Source: Isoetes taiwanensis
Taxonomy: Eukaryota; Streptophyta; Lycopodiopsida; Isoetales; Isoetaceae
Assembly (NCBI GenBank): GCA_021234155.1
Contig: JAJEKV010000003.1
Location: forward strand, 21,498,386 to 21,562,385
Direction of reading: 5' to 3'
DNA length: 64,000 bases
A model generated the notes under the pieces. The model worked only from the letters and a program-made list of their open reading frames with translations. It had not been told where the DNA came from and did no database searches. A program made the position numbers and the translations under genes. Of the stretch, positions 29,640 through 42,639 are shown in pieces (within the stretch, counting starts at the first letter, position 1; the number at the start of each line of letters is the position of its first letter).

Positions 29640-30103
29640 TTGGAGTTCATTGTCGAGGTTGAGAGCCGGAGTATTCCTAATCAGGTATCTCGAAGCGCTG
29701 CAGGTAAGCTCCAGCCTCTGTTGTCTCATTCAGCTTAACCTTGTGGATTTTTGGGATAAACTAACATTTTTTTTGGGTTAACGTATCAGGCACAGCCGTG
29801 ACCATGGATCAAGCATGCCGGACGGGTTTTCCTGGATGCGGCCCGACCTGGGACACTGCCAGGTCCGGTAGGAGGGGGGCGCCCTCGCCTGGGAAACGGC
29901 CTCGCGCGCCACAGAGTAATTGTCCCAGCTCTAGCAGCTCAACTACGTCAACAAGTCCGAATTTTTTCACCATTCGCAATTGCCTGGTTACACCAGCAGA
30001 GGTTACCCGTGCTGTAGAATCCTCTTTACATGTTGAGATGTCTCCCGAAATAGTATCTCAGGTTGAAAGGGCTCGTTGTGATACTGATCTGATCCACTGC
30101 TAG
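29640..30103 (+). CDS. Small uncharacterised gene with a 5'-UTR intron
   Basis: A leader exon ends CTGCAG|GTAAGC (29,703) and a short GT-AG intron ends TATCAG (29,789). The ATG at 29,804 sits in a good plant context (ACCATGG) and opens 99 codons, stopping at 30,101-30,103. The N-terminus is Gly/Pro/Arg-rich with KRPRAP, followed by a Ser/Thr run. The C-terminal half (FFTIRNCLVTPAEVTRAVES and SPEIVSQVERARCDTDLIHC) looks folded. I do not recognise the family. It starts about 300 bp after the gypsy 3' LTR. About 500 bp downstream (30,104-30,612) I see only a T/A-rich 3' UTR-like region with no other gene. Confidence 0.5.
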
Positions 30104-30612
30104 ATTGTGGTCACAGAAGAAAACAACGTTTTATTTCAGAGCCCTGTTGGTCCTTGATTGCTTCCACTCATCTATGCAATGGCGCCACTGGACAACTTTG
30201 CCTCCCACTCTTCTCCTACTCTTTTTTGGCTAATGTAATTGTAGAACTTCCCTCTCATGCCAATGATGATCTAGATTGTGGCCTGCCGATCAAAATTTTT
30301 TTGTGAATGGCCCAAGCCATCTTTTGTATCAGCCCTCAGGCTTATTTTGAAATGAAAATGAGTTACTGACACTTTAGTATTCGTCTGAACACTTGTAAAT
30401 AATGAACTTCAGTTTTGGTCTGATTGAAACAGTTTTTGAAGTTTAGCATGATCTGATTTAAACAGAACTTAAGAGATTGGGCTGATGCATCCTTTCATGG
30501 TAAAGACCACTGTTTGCTGTATTATATCCCAGAGATTTGATTTTAATGCTAAACAAATTTATGAAACGTAAATATACAATGCAATGCAATTTCTCTTCAT
30601 ACATACCAACAG

Positions 30613-31713
30613 GGAGCAGCCTCAAGATGGGCAGCAAATCGAGTGCGTGACAATTTAGAGGATCGGTTTGATGTTGTTACTGCTGCGAGGAATGGGCAGC
30701 CTGTGCTCTTTACTGGGGAGGTTCGGAACATTTGCTTACCCATATGCTCAAACGCTGTCAATGACGTTATGACTTCATTATGTTTGTAATTTTTAAATAA
30801 GTGAGGAATCTGCAGTGTTGATATTGGTTTTTAATCTGCACAGATGGTATTTCCATGGCCATTTCGGACGTCCGTATTTAGAGTCCGGGATGTGGTATTT
30901 CCGGACTTTCTTTGTGGTATTTCTGGACATCCGTTATCAGCCAAGTGGTATTTCCGGCCAAAAAAGTGCTATTTCCGGCCAAAAACGATGGTATTTCCGG
31001 CCAAAAAGTGGTATTTCTGGCCAAAAACCAAGCGCGAAACTGCGCGGCCTGAAATCTTTGGTCGGATCGTTCTTGCAGCTCCGTGGACGGCTTGAACTGC
31101 TTCAAAAGCCCTTCTAATCACTTTATCAGCCTCTTTAACGTTAGTTTGATGAAGAGAAGAAGCGATTTGAGCCCAGATAGAGCCGGATTGATCCAAAAAT
31201 GCCCCAAAACAGTTGATTCTGGGCTTGAAACTGTGAAGTTACAGTGGCTGATAACGGGTGGCCAGAAATACCCCAAAAAAAGTCCGGAAATACCACATCC
31301 CGGACTCTAAATACGGCGGTCCATTTCGATGGTTTTTTTGACGAAATAGAAGCTTTGAAACCCCTGAAAGAAGCTGCACACATACTTGCAGAGAAGGACG
31401 ATTGGCCTTTTCTTTATAACACCGAAGTTCTTCGCAATAATAAGGTTGTCTTTTGTGTCATTTTTTCTTGAGCTAAACTTAATTGGATATAGTGTTACTT
31501 TGTAATTTCTGCTTGTAGGTCCCTGTTGCTGCGGCAGTGTATTACGAGGACATGTATGTTAACTTCAATTTGTCTGAAGCAACGGCTAACCAAATTTCTG
31601 GCATACGTCTGTGGATTACAAATGAATATATGCACTCTGGCATACGTGAGGATGGGGGGCGTGTGTTTGACAAGCTAATTGGCATGGTGAAGGGAAAGAA
31701 TCCATTACATTAG
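30613..31713 (+). pseudogene. Proline iminopeptidase-like (alpha/beta hydrolase, S33) 3' exons, MITE-disrupted
   Basis: Three exons are readable: 30,613-30,720 (WAANRVRDNLEDRFDVV...PVLFTGE), 30,844-31,444 (MVFPW, then after the MITE HFDGFFDEIEALKPLKEAAH and PFLYNTEVLRNNK) and 31,519-31,713 (VPVAAAVYYEDMYVNFNLSE, GIRLWITNEYMHSGIREDGG, ending GKNPLH). This matches the C-terminal third of plant proline iminopeptidase-like alpha/beta hydrolases, including the conserved EYMHSG. The N-terminal two thirds, with nucleophile Ser and Asp, are absent upstream, so it is a truncated relic. A 454-bp MITE sits in exon 2, and the flanking frames are off by one base. Confidence 0.8.
30867..31320. mobile_element. 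TIR MITE in the iminopeptidase exon
   Basis: 454 bp flanked by the 8-bp direct repeat CCATTTCG (30,859-30,866 and 31,321-31,328). Ends are imperfect inverted repeats of ~70 bp sharing CCGTATTTAGAGTCCGGGAT and then GTGGTATTTCCGGACTTT. Inside the left half GTATTTCCGGCCAAAAA is repeated several times. An 8-bp target site suggests the hAT group, although the termini are not the usual CAGGG type. Confidence 0.85.
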
Positions 31714-34700
31714 CTTCTGTAATTACAGACTGTTACTTCATTGTTTAATCTGGAAAGCACCTATGAGTTTAATCATCTTCTCTCCATTCCTCTCTATTTT
31801 CTCCCTACTGTAGCCAGAGGGACCATGAAGTTGAAAAGAAAGAGCGGGAAGGTTTTTAAATCTCTTAACACACCATGAGGAAAAGTGGTAATAGGCCACA
31901 TCTTTTGCATATTGGTTGGCTTTCCTGCTACTAAAACCTGCAGTTTGAGTCTTAAAGTATATGATAGATATTGAAGCTAATATTATATGGCAGGCATATG
32001 TATTAACATTCTGCATAGTGAGTAGAGAAACTGCCATACGCTCCATACTCCCAAGCAGCTGATTTCACAATGAAGAGCAGGACAAATAATGGATGAAATT
32101 TATACTCCAAGGTTCTCAAAAGCCTCCAAATTGGTTCATTTCTCTGATTTTGAAAGGGAACTTGGAACCTGTGTATGGAAGAGTCCGATGCAAGGTTCTA
32201 CGGCCACCACTGCTACATTCCCTGGGTGTAAGCAATATTTTCACCCATCCATACTGCGATATCCATTAGCTCTGAATGTCTGTTGTGGTTCAATGCGCCA
32301 CAGTATGACCTGCAGCCTCTGCTTCCTCCTACTGACAATTAATATACAATTTTTGCCTATGTAGAAAATACCAAAATCTAAGAAAACGTCTGCACTGCAC
32401 TGCCTGTGAAGTCGAACATCTCTGCAATGACCAATGAATAGAGATTCAAAAAGATCTACTGTTGGCAAGTTACAGATATAGGTTCTACCAGCCTTGTGTA
32501 CCTTTCTGGATCTTGAACATGTTAGAAAATACCTTAAATATCATTCTCGTTTATCCGAGGCCTACGGATGCAATCTAAGCTAGGTAAAGGAACGACTTTC
32601 AAGCTCGGAGTCAATCATTTACTTTGTAACCAATTTCTTGGAATATAATCCTAAGCTTGTTCCACTTTAGTAATGCTTCCACTTTCTCTTTCCAGTACGA
32701 AATAACAGCATCTCGAGATTGTCACTTAGTGCACAGTATATGGAAGGGGAAATGGATAAATGGTGAATGAAAAAGGTTATGGAAATTGCGAAATAGCAAC
32801 CTCCATCCATTGGTTACAAATGTGTAAAAAGTTGCTTACTGGAATGAAATGTTCCATTCATTGGGTGCCTTCAACTAGCATCATGTATCATGGAAGTTCT
32901 TGACCATGGGGCCCATTTATGCCTATCTCCAAGACATTGATGCCATAGTGGGTACATATTCTTTAGTATACTTATACTTTCAAAGTTTTTCCCTTGAAAC
33001 CCTTTAGGGTGGGGGTTTTTGTTTTGCGAAATAGCAACCTCCAACCGTTTACAAATGTGTAAAACATCGCTTACTGGAATGAAATGTTCCATTCATTGGG
33101 TGCCTTCAACTAGCATCATGTATCATGGAAGTTCTTGACCACGGGGCCCATTTATGCCTATTCTCCAAGATATTGATGCCATAGTGGGCACATATTCTTT
33201 AGTATACTTATCTACACATATATAACTCAGTCTCCCAAGATACGATTCTTGTGTTCTTTTTTATACAAGTGACACGTATGCATATTTTCCGGTTCCTTTT
33301 TCTGGGTACAGGGGTTTTTAGATGTGGACTCTCCGGTGGAAGTTTTAGCTCTCCCGTCTTCAACGAAGAACATGGCATAAAGTGGAAGATATACTTAAAG
33401 ATTAAGATGCCTTCAGTAAGTTTTTCGCCGTTGTAGCTTCTCTGTCGCCATAGCCCGTGGTCATGAATGGCCAACGTGTTCCTTTGCTTCTATGCCTTGC
33501 GTGATCATGACAGAAAAGAAAAGATACTTCAGTGAAGGTGTCGGAGAGCTAAATCTCTTCTATTGCAGATCTGGGACAAGTTGCAGATCTACTTCTTCAA
33601 GTGAAGGTTATGTTCTCTACTCCCAACCTAATTGTTTGCATATTTTCTTGAAGAAGACTTGAATAATGTGCTCTTGAAGAATGAACTGTGTTATGGGCGC
33701 CCAATGTATTTGAAGTTTATTTTCAGAAGGCAGTGATGGCAGAATTAGTTTTTTTGTTGTGTCCAATTTTAACTAAGTATTGCCCATGCCCAGATGTAAG
33801 GTCTTCACAGTGTTATGCTTCAACACCGCACTCATGTATGCTCCAGCCGAAATAACATCTCACTGAGCATAGTTTTGCTGGGACTAAAGCTGCGGTCAAG
33901 GGCAAATTCCATGCTCCAGCCGGAATAACATCTCCATGAGCATAGATTTGCTGGGTCTAAAGCTACGGCCAAGGGCAAATTTCTTTGTTAATTGATCCAC
34001 TGTTCTGCCACAACTTCTGGCTGTTTGCATCAAATTGTTGAATGAAATGAGTGATGTTATTTTCAAATCCACAAGCATAACATCCATATCATCCGCCCAA
34101 TACAAATTAGTGTTTTCAGCCCCTTTCTTTTATGGTGGCAAGTGTTAGCAATAGCTACAGATGTTCAACTCCATCAATTCCTTTACCAGCTATGGTTCCT
34201 ACATTTTTGTTTGATGTGTGTACCCCTTCAGGATTTCTCTAGGTTGCGCATTCAAATAGATGCAACTTTCTTGCTTCATGATAACCCTGAGGTTGCAACA
34301 CTAGCCTTGCTAGTTTAACACCCTAGATACCATATTAGTAGTTTAAGGCCCTAAAAACCATATTAATATAACATCATATGCATGAAGAAGTTAGAAATCC
34401 ATCATATCAAATACTATCTACAAACCATTTATAATACCAGTCTACTCATGGGGAGACAAAAAATATCTCTAATTCTACTGTATTTCACAAATTGCGTTAA
34501 TAGATATATTGGTCGTTAATAATAGGTCCAATTTCATAGGTTTGGAAAGGCAATTACTTTGTGTCGTCGCTTCTTAATCACAGATTACTTCCTTCTAGAA
34601 TACAAGATGAGAAATCACAAGTCCAAATCATGCAAGTTTTTAAACATGTTGACAAGATGAATGAAGTGAAATGTTCGCGGCGGCGGCCGCCGCGATAAAT

Positions 34701-35536
34701 TTCTTGTACTTTTAAAGTTTTTCCCTTGAAACCCTTTAGGGTTAGGGGTTTTTGTGTTGCCCCTAAAGAGCAAACCCCACTGCTTGTGGTGGGCGGGAAT
34801 ATCCTAGGCATATTATGGTATATGCCCAAATATTTCCATTGACTGGCCTAAACATGCAATAGCAGGTAATTACCCAATGGAGGTCACATCTACCCTAATA
34901 TTGCAGACCTCTTCTTAACCAGCACATTGAAACGACCAACGACCTTTTGCATTTACGTGTAAGCTCTCAACTCCATAACCAATTCTCTAGCGGACCTCAC
35001 ATATATCGTCCATGATTCTTGATGTTATCGTAAAATGATTTGAATTGATATATTTATCCCTTTGTATCAGACATGAGTAAGATTGAAAGACCGTCACACT
35101 ACCAATTTCTGGACATAATACACTATGCTTCGAAGTTTTTCCTTCTCATAAATGTGCCTGAGGCTATGGATTGATAATGTCGGCTAGGTTTGGTGCTGCA
35201 TTTTCTTGAAGAAAAACTGATCCACACTTTTGGGCCAGTTGGTAAACTGGTTTGGAGCCATATCTACAGGCTAATATGGGCTCATGGGAAACCCTTGAAG
35301 TTACCAAGCAATGAAGTCCAGTTATTCATCTTTAGTTGAAGGATAGTCGAAAATATCTAGATGATATCTCTATGGCCAAGTTGAGGGAATCTCAATGCTT
35401 AACCATAATTACTACGCACAATCCTATGTTATAATGTTATAGGATATGTCTGTATAATGAACCACGCCTAATTTGGACGACTTAGATTCATTTGGGCTAG
35501 GTGGCATCATCTTGCCCTTTCCTTCCAACTTATATA
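31714..35536. other. Intergenic A/T-rich region without supported genes
   Basis: I see no coding region here. Notable content: a tandem duplication of ~190 bp (32,791-32,982 and 33,026-33,212, starting GCGAAATAGCAACCTCCA); a tandem ~72-bp duplication (33,838-33,909 and 33,910-33,981, ATGCTCCAGCCG...GGGCAAATT); and a motif CCCTTGAAACCCTTTAGGGT at about 32,990 and again at 34,720, the second next to a GC-only palindrome (34,678-34,696). Short ORFs here have no recognisable domain. Confidence 0.5.
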
Positions 35537-36640
35537 TTGTGACGCTCCTTGCGCTATACACGGCAACCCGCGGTATACAACGAAGGATCTTCCCCATCCA
35601 ATGGCTACTCGTCGTATGGGCCCTCTGTCTAACTCACGTCTAAGGTGGCCAGACTATCGAGTAGAGGACACAGAGGTGTCATTCTGTCCCGTCCTCTAGG
35701 GGTCCCTATATCAGCAGAAGCAAAACATATAAATATAAGCACTAGCAATAACATAACAACAATAAACTACCCTGTAGGATAGTGATAATCCATCCATCCA
35801 TGTCACCGAATACAACAATACATCAAATACATCGAATACATCAAATAGAGGCTCCTACCCAGGGCTCAGACTCAAGGGGGAGTCGACTGACGGCTGGGGG
35901 CCTCAGATAGAACAGACCGAGTTATGGCAATGACTTGGGCTGGCAATAGACAATGGCTAGGGTTGACCACTCCATCCGCCCCTCATGTGCATACTTTACA
36001 GATAGGCTAAATCAGGCTATGTCATGGCTGTAACTTGCCGGAGACGTAATCCCATGGTAACACCCAATGAGACTACTCCGGGTTGCATCTCCCCAGTCTG
36101 ATGAGGTAGGAAGGGTTGCATCTCCCCCTCCTGGAGTGCAGTGGCTCCATGAGCAGCTAGAGGATTGTGGCGACACACGTCCATACCCTACTGAACTCCC
36201 CAAAACAAGAGCCAAGTCGACACTTGCAACTCTTGGGAGTCAGGGCGACACTATTGACCTAGGAAGTGTCGGGCCCATACCCGGCCCACACGAAGTGACC
36301 GACTATGAGCCTAGCCCGCTATGGGTCCCCAGTAGCCGTGCTCAGCAGGGACCTCCCTCCACTTTGCCACTGACCCCGTTATGTGGTGCTCAGTCACTCC
36401 ATAGACTTCGTAGCCAGGTGGGCTCTATGCACAGGCCGCATAATAATGGGAACTAATGGATCTAAACTAGGAGCATCATCTAAATAATGGCTACTAGGTC
36501 TCTACCCCCCTTCCCAATACACAAGAGGTGCAAATATAAGATCAACCATCATCATATGTTGTGGAGGTACTCATGTTATACATGGTCAATTAAGTTGGAG
36601 TCTCTAATACCTTCCCTGGATTAGGAGTATGCCTCTTAAG
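35537..36640. other. Unassigned GC-richer segment, possibly retroelement LTR/UTR
   Basis: It starts TGTGACGCTCC (about 35,537) and is clearly GC-richer than its surroundings, with a 129-codon ORF (36,067-36,456) on the plus strand and none conserved. It abuts the 3' side of a minus-strand gypsy fragment (36,640-37,634), so it may be that element's LTR or UTR. I found no second LTR copy in the window to prove this. Confidence 0.3.
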
Positions 36641-37634
36641 AAGGCTTATATGGAAGCCTTTATGAACTGTCAAGTGTGCGAGGAGATCCAATTTATAGAA
36701 TTTATTACCTATCCTTTGAATGATTTGGAATGGTTCCCCCCAAACACACCTTGAAGCAAGCTTCTTGCGATTGCCGGTATGGAGGTTTGCTTGTTTGGCT
36801 TTTATTTTGAGTCAAACATTATCCTCTACTTGGAATTTCCTTTTGGTTCTGTGCTTATCGGCTATGCTCTTTTATTTACTTCTTGCTGCCAAGAGGTGGC
36901 GTCGAACTTCTTCAACCAATTGCTACATCTCCGTCAGCATTTATTGACTTCTACCTTGGACAACACTGTGCTATGTCAAATGTCCAGTGTGATGCATTGA
37001 TAACCATAATTTATCATAAGGGGAAACATTTGTGAGGATTCTTTCTTGGTACTATTATATGCAAACTCTACCAAGTAAATATAGTCATCCCATTTTGACT
37101 GCATATTCCATACATAGTTCCTCAACATGTCTTCTAATATCTGATTTGTATGTTCTGCCTGCCCACCATCAGTTTGGGAATGATATGCTATACTCCAGGA
37201 CAACTTTGCATGGGTCGTGTTGAAGATGTCCTTCCACAAGGCACTTATGAACTTAGGGTCTGTGTCGGAGATGATTTCGCTTAGCATCCCTTGCGAGCTG
37301 AATATTTGCTTTGCTTAAAGCAAGACGATGTTCAAAGTTGTATCTGTAGTTTGACACGACAAGAAGTGAGTCATCTTTGATGCTTGTCGAGCACTACTAC
37401 TAAGGCACCATGGCCGCTTGCTGTTCTTGGAAGTCTGGTTATAAAATTCATGCTCACAACCTGCTATTTCACATTTGGCAATGCCAAGGGTTCTAAGGTT
37501 CCCAGAATTCAGAGTTGCTCTGCTTTCGTTTGTTGACGTAGCTGACGCTGCCAAATGTAGTTGGTGATGTCCTTCTCCATGCCAGCCAAAAGGAAGTACT
37601 TTTTATCTTATCGCGAATCTCATATTAATGTAGA
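36640..37634 (-). pseudogene. Ty3/gypsy integrase fragment (second family)
   Basis: On the minus strand: LAGMEKDITNYIWQ (integrase N-terminal region), DRASKMTHFLSCQ, then ISDTDPKFISALWKDIF, YHSQTDGGQAEHTNQILEDM, VEFAYNS, and further down KRKFQVEDNVWLKIKAK-like sequence (36,780-36,940). This is an integrase core and C-terminus from a family different from the chromoviruses nearby. It has frameshifts and stops and is cut on its upstream side by a Helitron at 37,635. Confidence 0.8.
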
Positions 37635-40600
37635 CTAGTAACGGGTCCCGGCGTTGCCGGGCATAAGTACCGTTCTATGCGACAACCAAAAAGTTGTAGA
37701 CTAACTTATAACAGCTAGCTATACTTGAGATGGAAGGAAGACAAAAATAGGAGTTGGGAGATACTAATAGTTGCCTAGTGTTGTTGGGCTTTAATAGTAA
37801 TGTATGCCCTTTATGTTTGAATAGTTTTTCTGTAAAGAGTGATTGGAAAGAAAGGCATTCAAAGCATTCATATAAACATAGTTATTAATCATCTCACTAA
37901 TACATCATCTATGGCTCAACATATATATAAAACAATTTGCTAATAAGTACTTAGAGATTGATGATCTGCAAGGAACTTAAAGAGGGACAATGGTGGAGGG
38001 GCTTTCCTAGGGGTCTCTGATGATATGCTAACTATGGTGTATTTAGGGGATATTAAAATACCATCTATCTACCTATTTATCTATCTATCCAATATTGTGT
38101 ACAGCCAATTGATAAGCCCCCTCATGGAATGCCAAGTGGTTGTTGACATGCTGAATGGTCGAATAATGTCATCAGGTTGGAACGACGACCTCAGAAATTG
38201 CCAAGTAGTTGTTGACATGTACTATGATGTTGACTTCCGTAACGGCATTTGGGTTCATTTTAGGAATGTGGAATTGATGACGTGTTACGCAATTGATTTC
38301 ATTTTAGAAATGTAGAATTGATGACGTGTTAGGCAATATTATGCTATCCAGGGTGTTTATACACATATTTGGTTGCAAAGGTAGATGATAGGTGCATTTT
38401 AAGAAACGTTTTGAGAACTTCTAGAAGATGATTTCGTGGTATTGAAGTTGAGCAAGCTCTCGTAAGGAAATTGACTTCCCCATTTCAAAATAAAACAGGT
38501 ATTTCGTGGTGAAAGTACCAATAAACATTTTTTAAGGGACATTTTTTAAGGAATGTCCCAATATTGTCAGGCGTTAACAACCTTCATTAATGTCGAAGCT
38601 TGTTTGTAGGCTAGAGGAAAACGAATTCTCATATGCAAAAGCATGCCTATATTTTTCATCAACTGTCTTGACAATTAATGTTGGCATATAGTACAACATT
38701 TGACATTTAATCTTGCAGCAATTTCAGCAAGTCATCCGTCAATCCAGGACGGATCCACTCTATCAATGCCAAAACCTCATAACCGTACAACATTTGAGAA
38801 ACCATGGCCCATCACGCAAAAAACCCAAGGCATTCCATTGTAGTGCAAGAATATTATTCAAATATAGAAGACATTAAACGACATACATGAGTTTGTTCTC
38901 GAGAGATCTAAAAATGAAGATGCAAGGTGCAACTACTCTGGTAATCATGCATTATACTTAGACTTATATTATTCTTCAGATTGCCATAAAGAAAATCATG
39001 AATTTCCAGCATCAAATATCTAGAATCATGCTAATCTGAGTGCAAATAGAGCACATCTTATCAGCAGAGTTTAATATCTTTACTTAGACCCTCCTGCAAC
39101 AAAAAGGATAAGAGTATATTTCATACCATACATCCAAGTCTCATATTTCATCTATCAAATTCTTTCAAACATATATCTAATATATCTAATATTTAAAAAA
39201 ATCTAACACATGTAGGTTACTCTAAGATATGCTGGAAACCCTCAATATTTTTCATGTAATACTAAGTGTTGCAATATAAGTGCAGCTGGAAAGTTCAGTT
39301 TAAGTAGTCTAGGACCATGGCCTTCCGAGCAAACATGATGATCTATTGCACAGAGGCCTAGCACATCTAGTGTATACCATTAGTTCTCAACAACCAATGC
39401 TTCGCAAAAGAGCGATAGCAGGCATGATGATCTACTGCACAAAGGCCCAGCAATAGCATATTACTTCTCAACAATCGTTGCTTTGCAAAAGAGCGATATG
39501 GATGATACTCTGCATATTCAGATATTCACATTGAGTTATTTTCATTTTTATAACATTTGTTAATGCTGAAAGTTATCAAGTACACATATTAAACAGCTTA
39601 CCAACCTAGGCAATTTTGGAAATATATGAGGTGGTCTCGTGCAAGCGAACTATGTAATTGGAGAATAAGAATTGGCTATTTTCCATTAGTGAGATAGCTG
39701 GGCATTTCTGTGTTTGTAGTTTCTTAAGAAAGAAAGGCAACCTATAGTGAAAATAAAAACTGAGCAAAGCAAATTATTTCATGACATAAGTGAAAAGAGA
39801 TCTTACAAATCTAACCATAAATATAACACTTAGGGTCCTTCTCAGCGATGCATCACAAAATGATATGGAATAAGCCCAATGCATAAATCATGAAGAAGAT
39901 TGAAGAAGATTAAAACTGCAAAACAACAATTGAAGTTTGTAATACCTTCAAGTAGCAAACCAGACCGTATGGCTGGAGGGTACATTAATTCCATTCCAGA
40001 CATTCTATAGAGGGATGATATGCTGCAAATTCAGGTTCAATTAGAATGAATATGCTTGTTAACTCCTCTGTTGGTGATATGACACAACAGGAAATTAGTA
40101 CACTACATTGGTTCAGAATAAATGCTTCAGAAGACCAGCGTATGCTAACCTAATACCTGCATGCAAGGGGCACAAAAGCACTTACATAGGCCATATGATA
40201 CTGCCTCATGCCTGACCTCGAACGATCTTGTGAGAAGGATTTCGTACAAAGTAGCAGACATTTATTTGTGCAATACACGAATGAAGCTTGCCTCTTCAAA
40301 GTGTGCAATATACAATGGCATCAAAATAGCGACCCAAGATCTATGATGGATATTATTGAGCATGAACAAATGTTCATTAGATAAATAGAGCACAAAGGAT
40401 TCTATCATATGTTTGAATAAATAGGAGGTGCAAGCGGCCACATAACAATTAGAAGATTTAATAGAACCTTGGCTTTTAATCAGAACAGAGTGGCTTTAAG
40501 AACAGAATTGTTGATGCAGGTTACCAAGAGTAACTTCTCACCTAAAATTAAGGAAAAACAAAACATGTAGTACCTAGCACAGCCATAATAACTTAATATA

Positions 40601-42477
40601 TTTGGCATGATACAACACCGTAGACAAAGTTCTTACCTCTAGTAACCATTAGAACCAGTTAATGATAGGACCATATGTGAACGGGATTGAATTGTTAGGA
40701 CATAATCCAAGCTTCAACTTATCTGCATGAATAAGACATTTTTTCATTGCACTTTGTAGAGACGATTATGTAATAAGAAGTCACAATTAATTAAACATGT
40801 AGTTTAGTGCCTTATCATATGTGATGGCATTGTCTCAAAGGATATGAGATGATTAGATCAAGAATCTCTACACAATCTTTACTATGGAGCCAACTATGGA
40901 TCGGTACTCTTACTAAGGTGGTAGTTGCCCTGCTGGAGATCTGTATTATCTATATGCAAAGCAAGAAAGTAAGAAAAAAGGGGGGGACTCACATGATTCT
41001 GTCATGGAATGTCACTAAGAACATTTGTACAGAGACGCCAAAGGAAGAAAGTGAAAATGATCAAATACAACATATACGAAACAAATCCAATGCACAAAGA
41101 CTAACATGCAGTGCACGGATGCACATATAGAAAAATCTTTCTCCTATGTGGAGGAATACTCTAAGTCCTTATGCTAAAAAAGCATAATTAAAATCAACGT
41201 TAAAGCCAAGGTTTAAAGATCCTCACCACATGCTGTTGATAGAAAGTAGCATTGCTTTAAGGAATTCCTCATATATCGTCAATTCCTTAAATCATGTCAA
41301 ACATTGGAGAAAAGGAAAACAATGATTAGAACCGAAAGCCAAAATCTTAGCATGAACCTAAATTTGGCATACAAATCAAAACACTAAAAGATGCTGCTAA
41401 AATTAAGAACCATGCAAGCCCAGAAGGAATTTGAATAAACTTTGACACCCTATTAGGAGTAGAACATATTGAAATTCATCCCCTATATCCTTTTCAGGGC
41501 CTCAACCTTGAGACTCGCTGTAGCAGAGGGCAACCAAAGAAAGAGCCAGTCATTTAAGATAAGCATATATTTGTGCAAATAAAGCATCAAATAGCACACT
41601 TTATATATTGACCTCCAGCTCAAAAGAAGAGAAAATCGGATGATTCTAAACACAACACTTCAGTCCAAAATAAAGACCTAGTCTGCACAAAGAAGGCAAG
41701 AACTCTGCGCTTGAGCCAAACATGATCGTTTTCCTGCAGAACCCTGCTTAGGTAATACACGATCTAGAATGGTGAACGAATGTACCTTTGTTGTAGATTA
41801 TTCATGGCCTTGCCATGGGCATCAAACAGGAACAGAAGTTTGGCGAATATTCAGTATCTCACTGATAACTTTCCAATTCGAAACAGAATGGACATCCTTG
41901 TTTGTATGCAGCAGATAAGCAACTACAATATAGATTCAAAACTGGAGTTTTAAGAATGGAATGTTAAATTCAAAAGCCAGATAAGAACCCACAATCCAAA
42001 ATCTCTGTATGCATCTGTAAAATCAGAAGAAATAAAGGAATGATTTTTTACCTGCAACTCTACTTCGATGTTCTTAAGGTCATCCAATCGGGCTGGCAAA
42101 GACTCCTATTATCCTATCCTGGGGTCCTCCAGATGTATTCCATGCCGAAATCATACCTCAGATCTTCCATGTCGTGCCCCCATGCGGCCAAAAATTGCGG
42201 ATAGATAACCTCAGAGCTCCCATAATTGAATCTCGTGGTAAAGGGCAAGGCCCAGTTTTTGGAACACAGAGAAAATTTTCCGCTGGCAAACCCACCCTCC
42301 CCTGCATCAAACCCCTATTTTTTCTTAGTCGAGGCCATATTTTTTTCTTCTTGATTTTTGGTTCACCTGAAAAGTTTGCCGGCGGAAAAAAATAAAACCA
42401 AACCTTAGAGAAACGAACCAAGGCAAAAATCCAAAAACTTTTCGGAACCCTGGAAAAACCAAATTTAAACAATAGGA
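37635..42477 (-). mobile_element. Non-autonomous Helitron 1
   Basis: On the minus strand the 3' end is a GC hairpin (CCCGGCAACGCCGGG), a short spacer, then CTAG at 37,638-37,635. The 5' end is TCCTATTGTTTAAATTTGG at 42,477. It is inserted between A and T (A37634 / T42478), with no target duplication. Both ends match Helitron 2 (43,483-47,673), and the two elements also share a ~50-bp segment just inside the 5' end. No Rep/helicase is encoded. The 4.8-kb interior is A/T-rich with short exon-like pieces on the minus strand (for example LDDLKNIEVELQ before a GTAAAA donor at about 42,050) but no identifiable gene. Confidence 0.75.
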
Positions 42478-42639
42478 TTTGTATAGTGACGTGGGCCTAG
42501 GATATACATATTTATATTATATCGTACATTCTAGGGGAACGTCACATATATCTAGTCTTTCTTTACAGCAAGAGCAGTGGGCTTGAGCTGCATCATTACT
42601 AAGGCTCTTGCAAGATCGATGAAAATATGAGAAAATCTT

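Noticed and set aside
36067-36456. 129-codon plus-strand ORF as a gene
   Set aside because: Composition follows local GC-rich repeat sequence, there is no domain, and it is adjacent to a retroelement 3' region.
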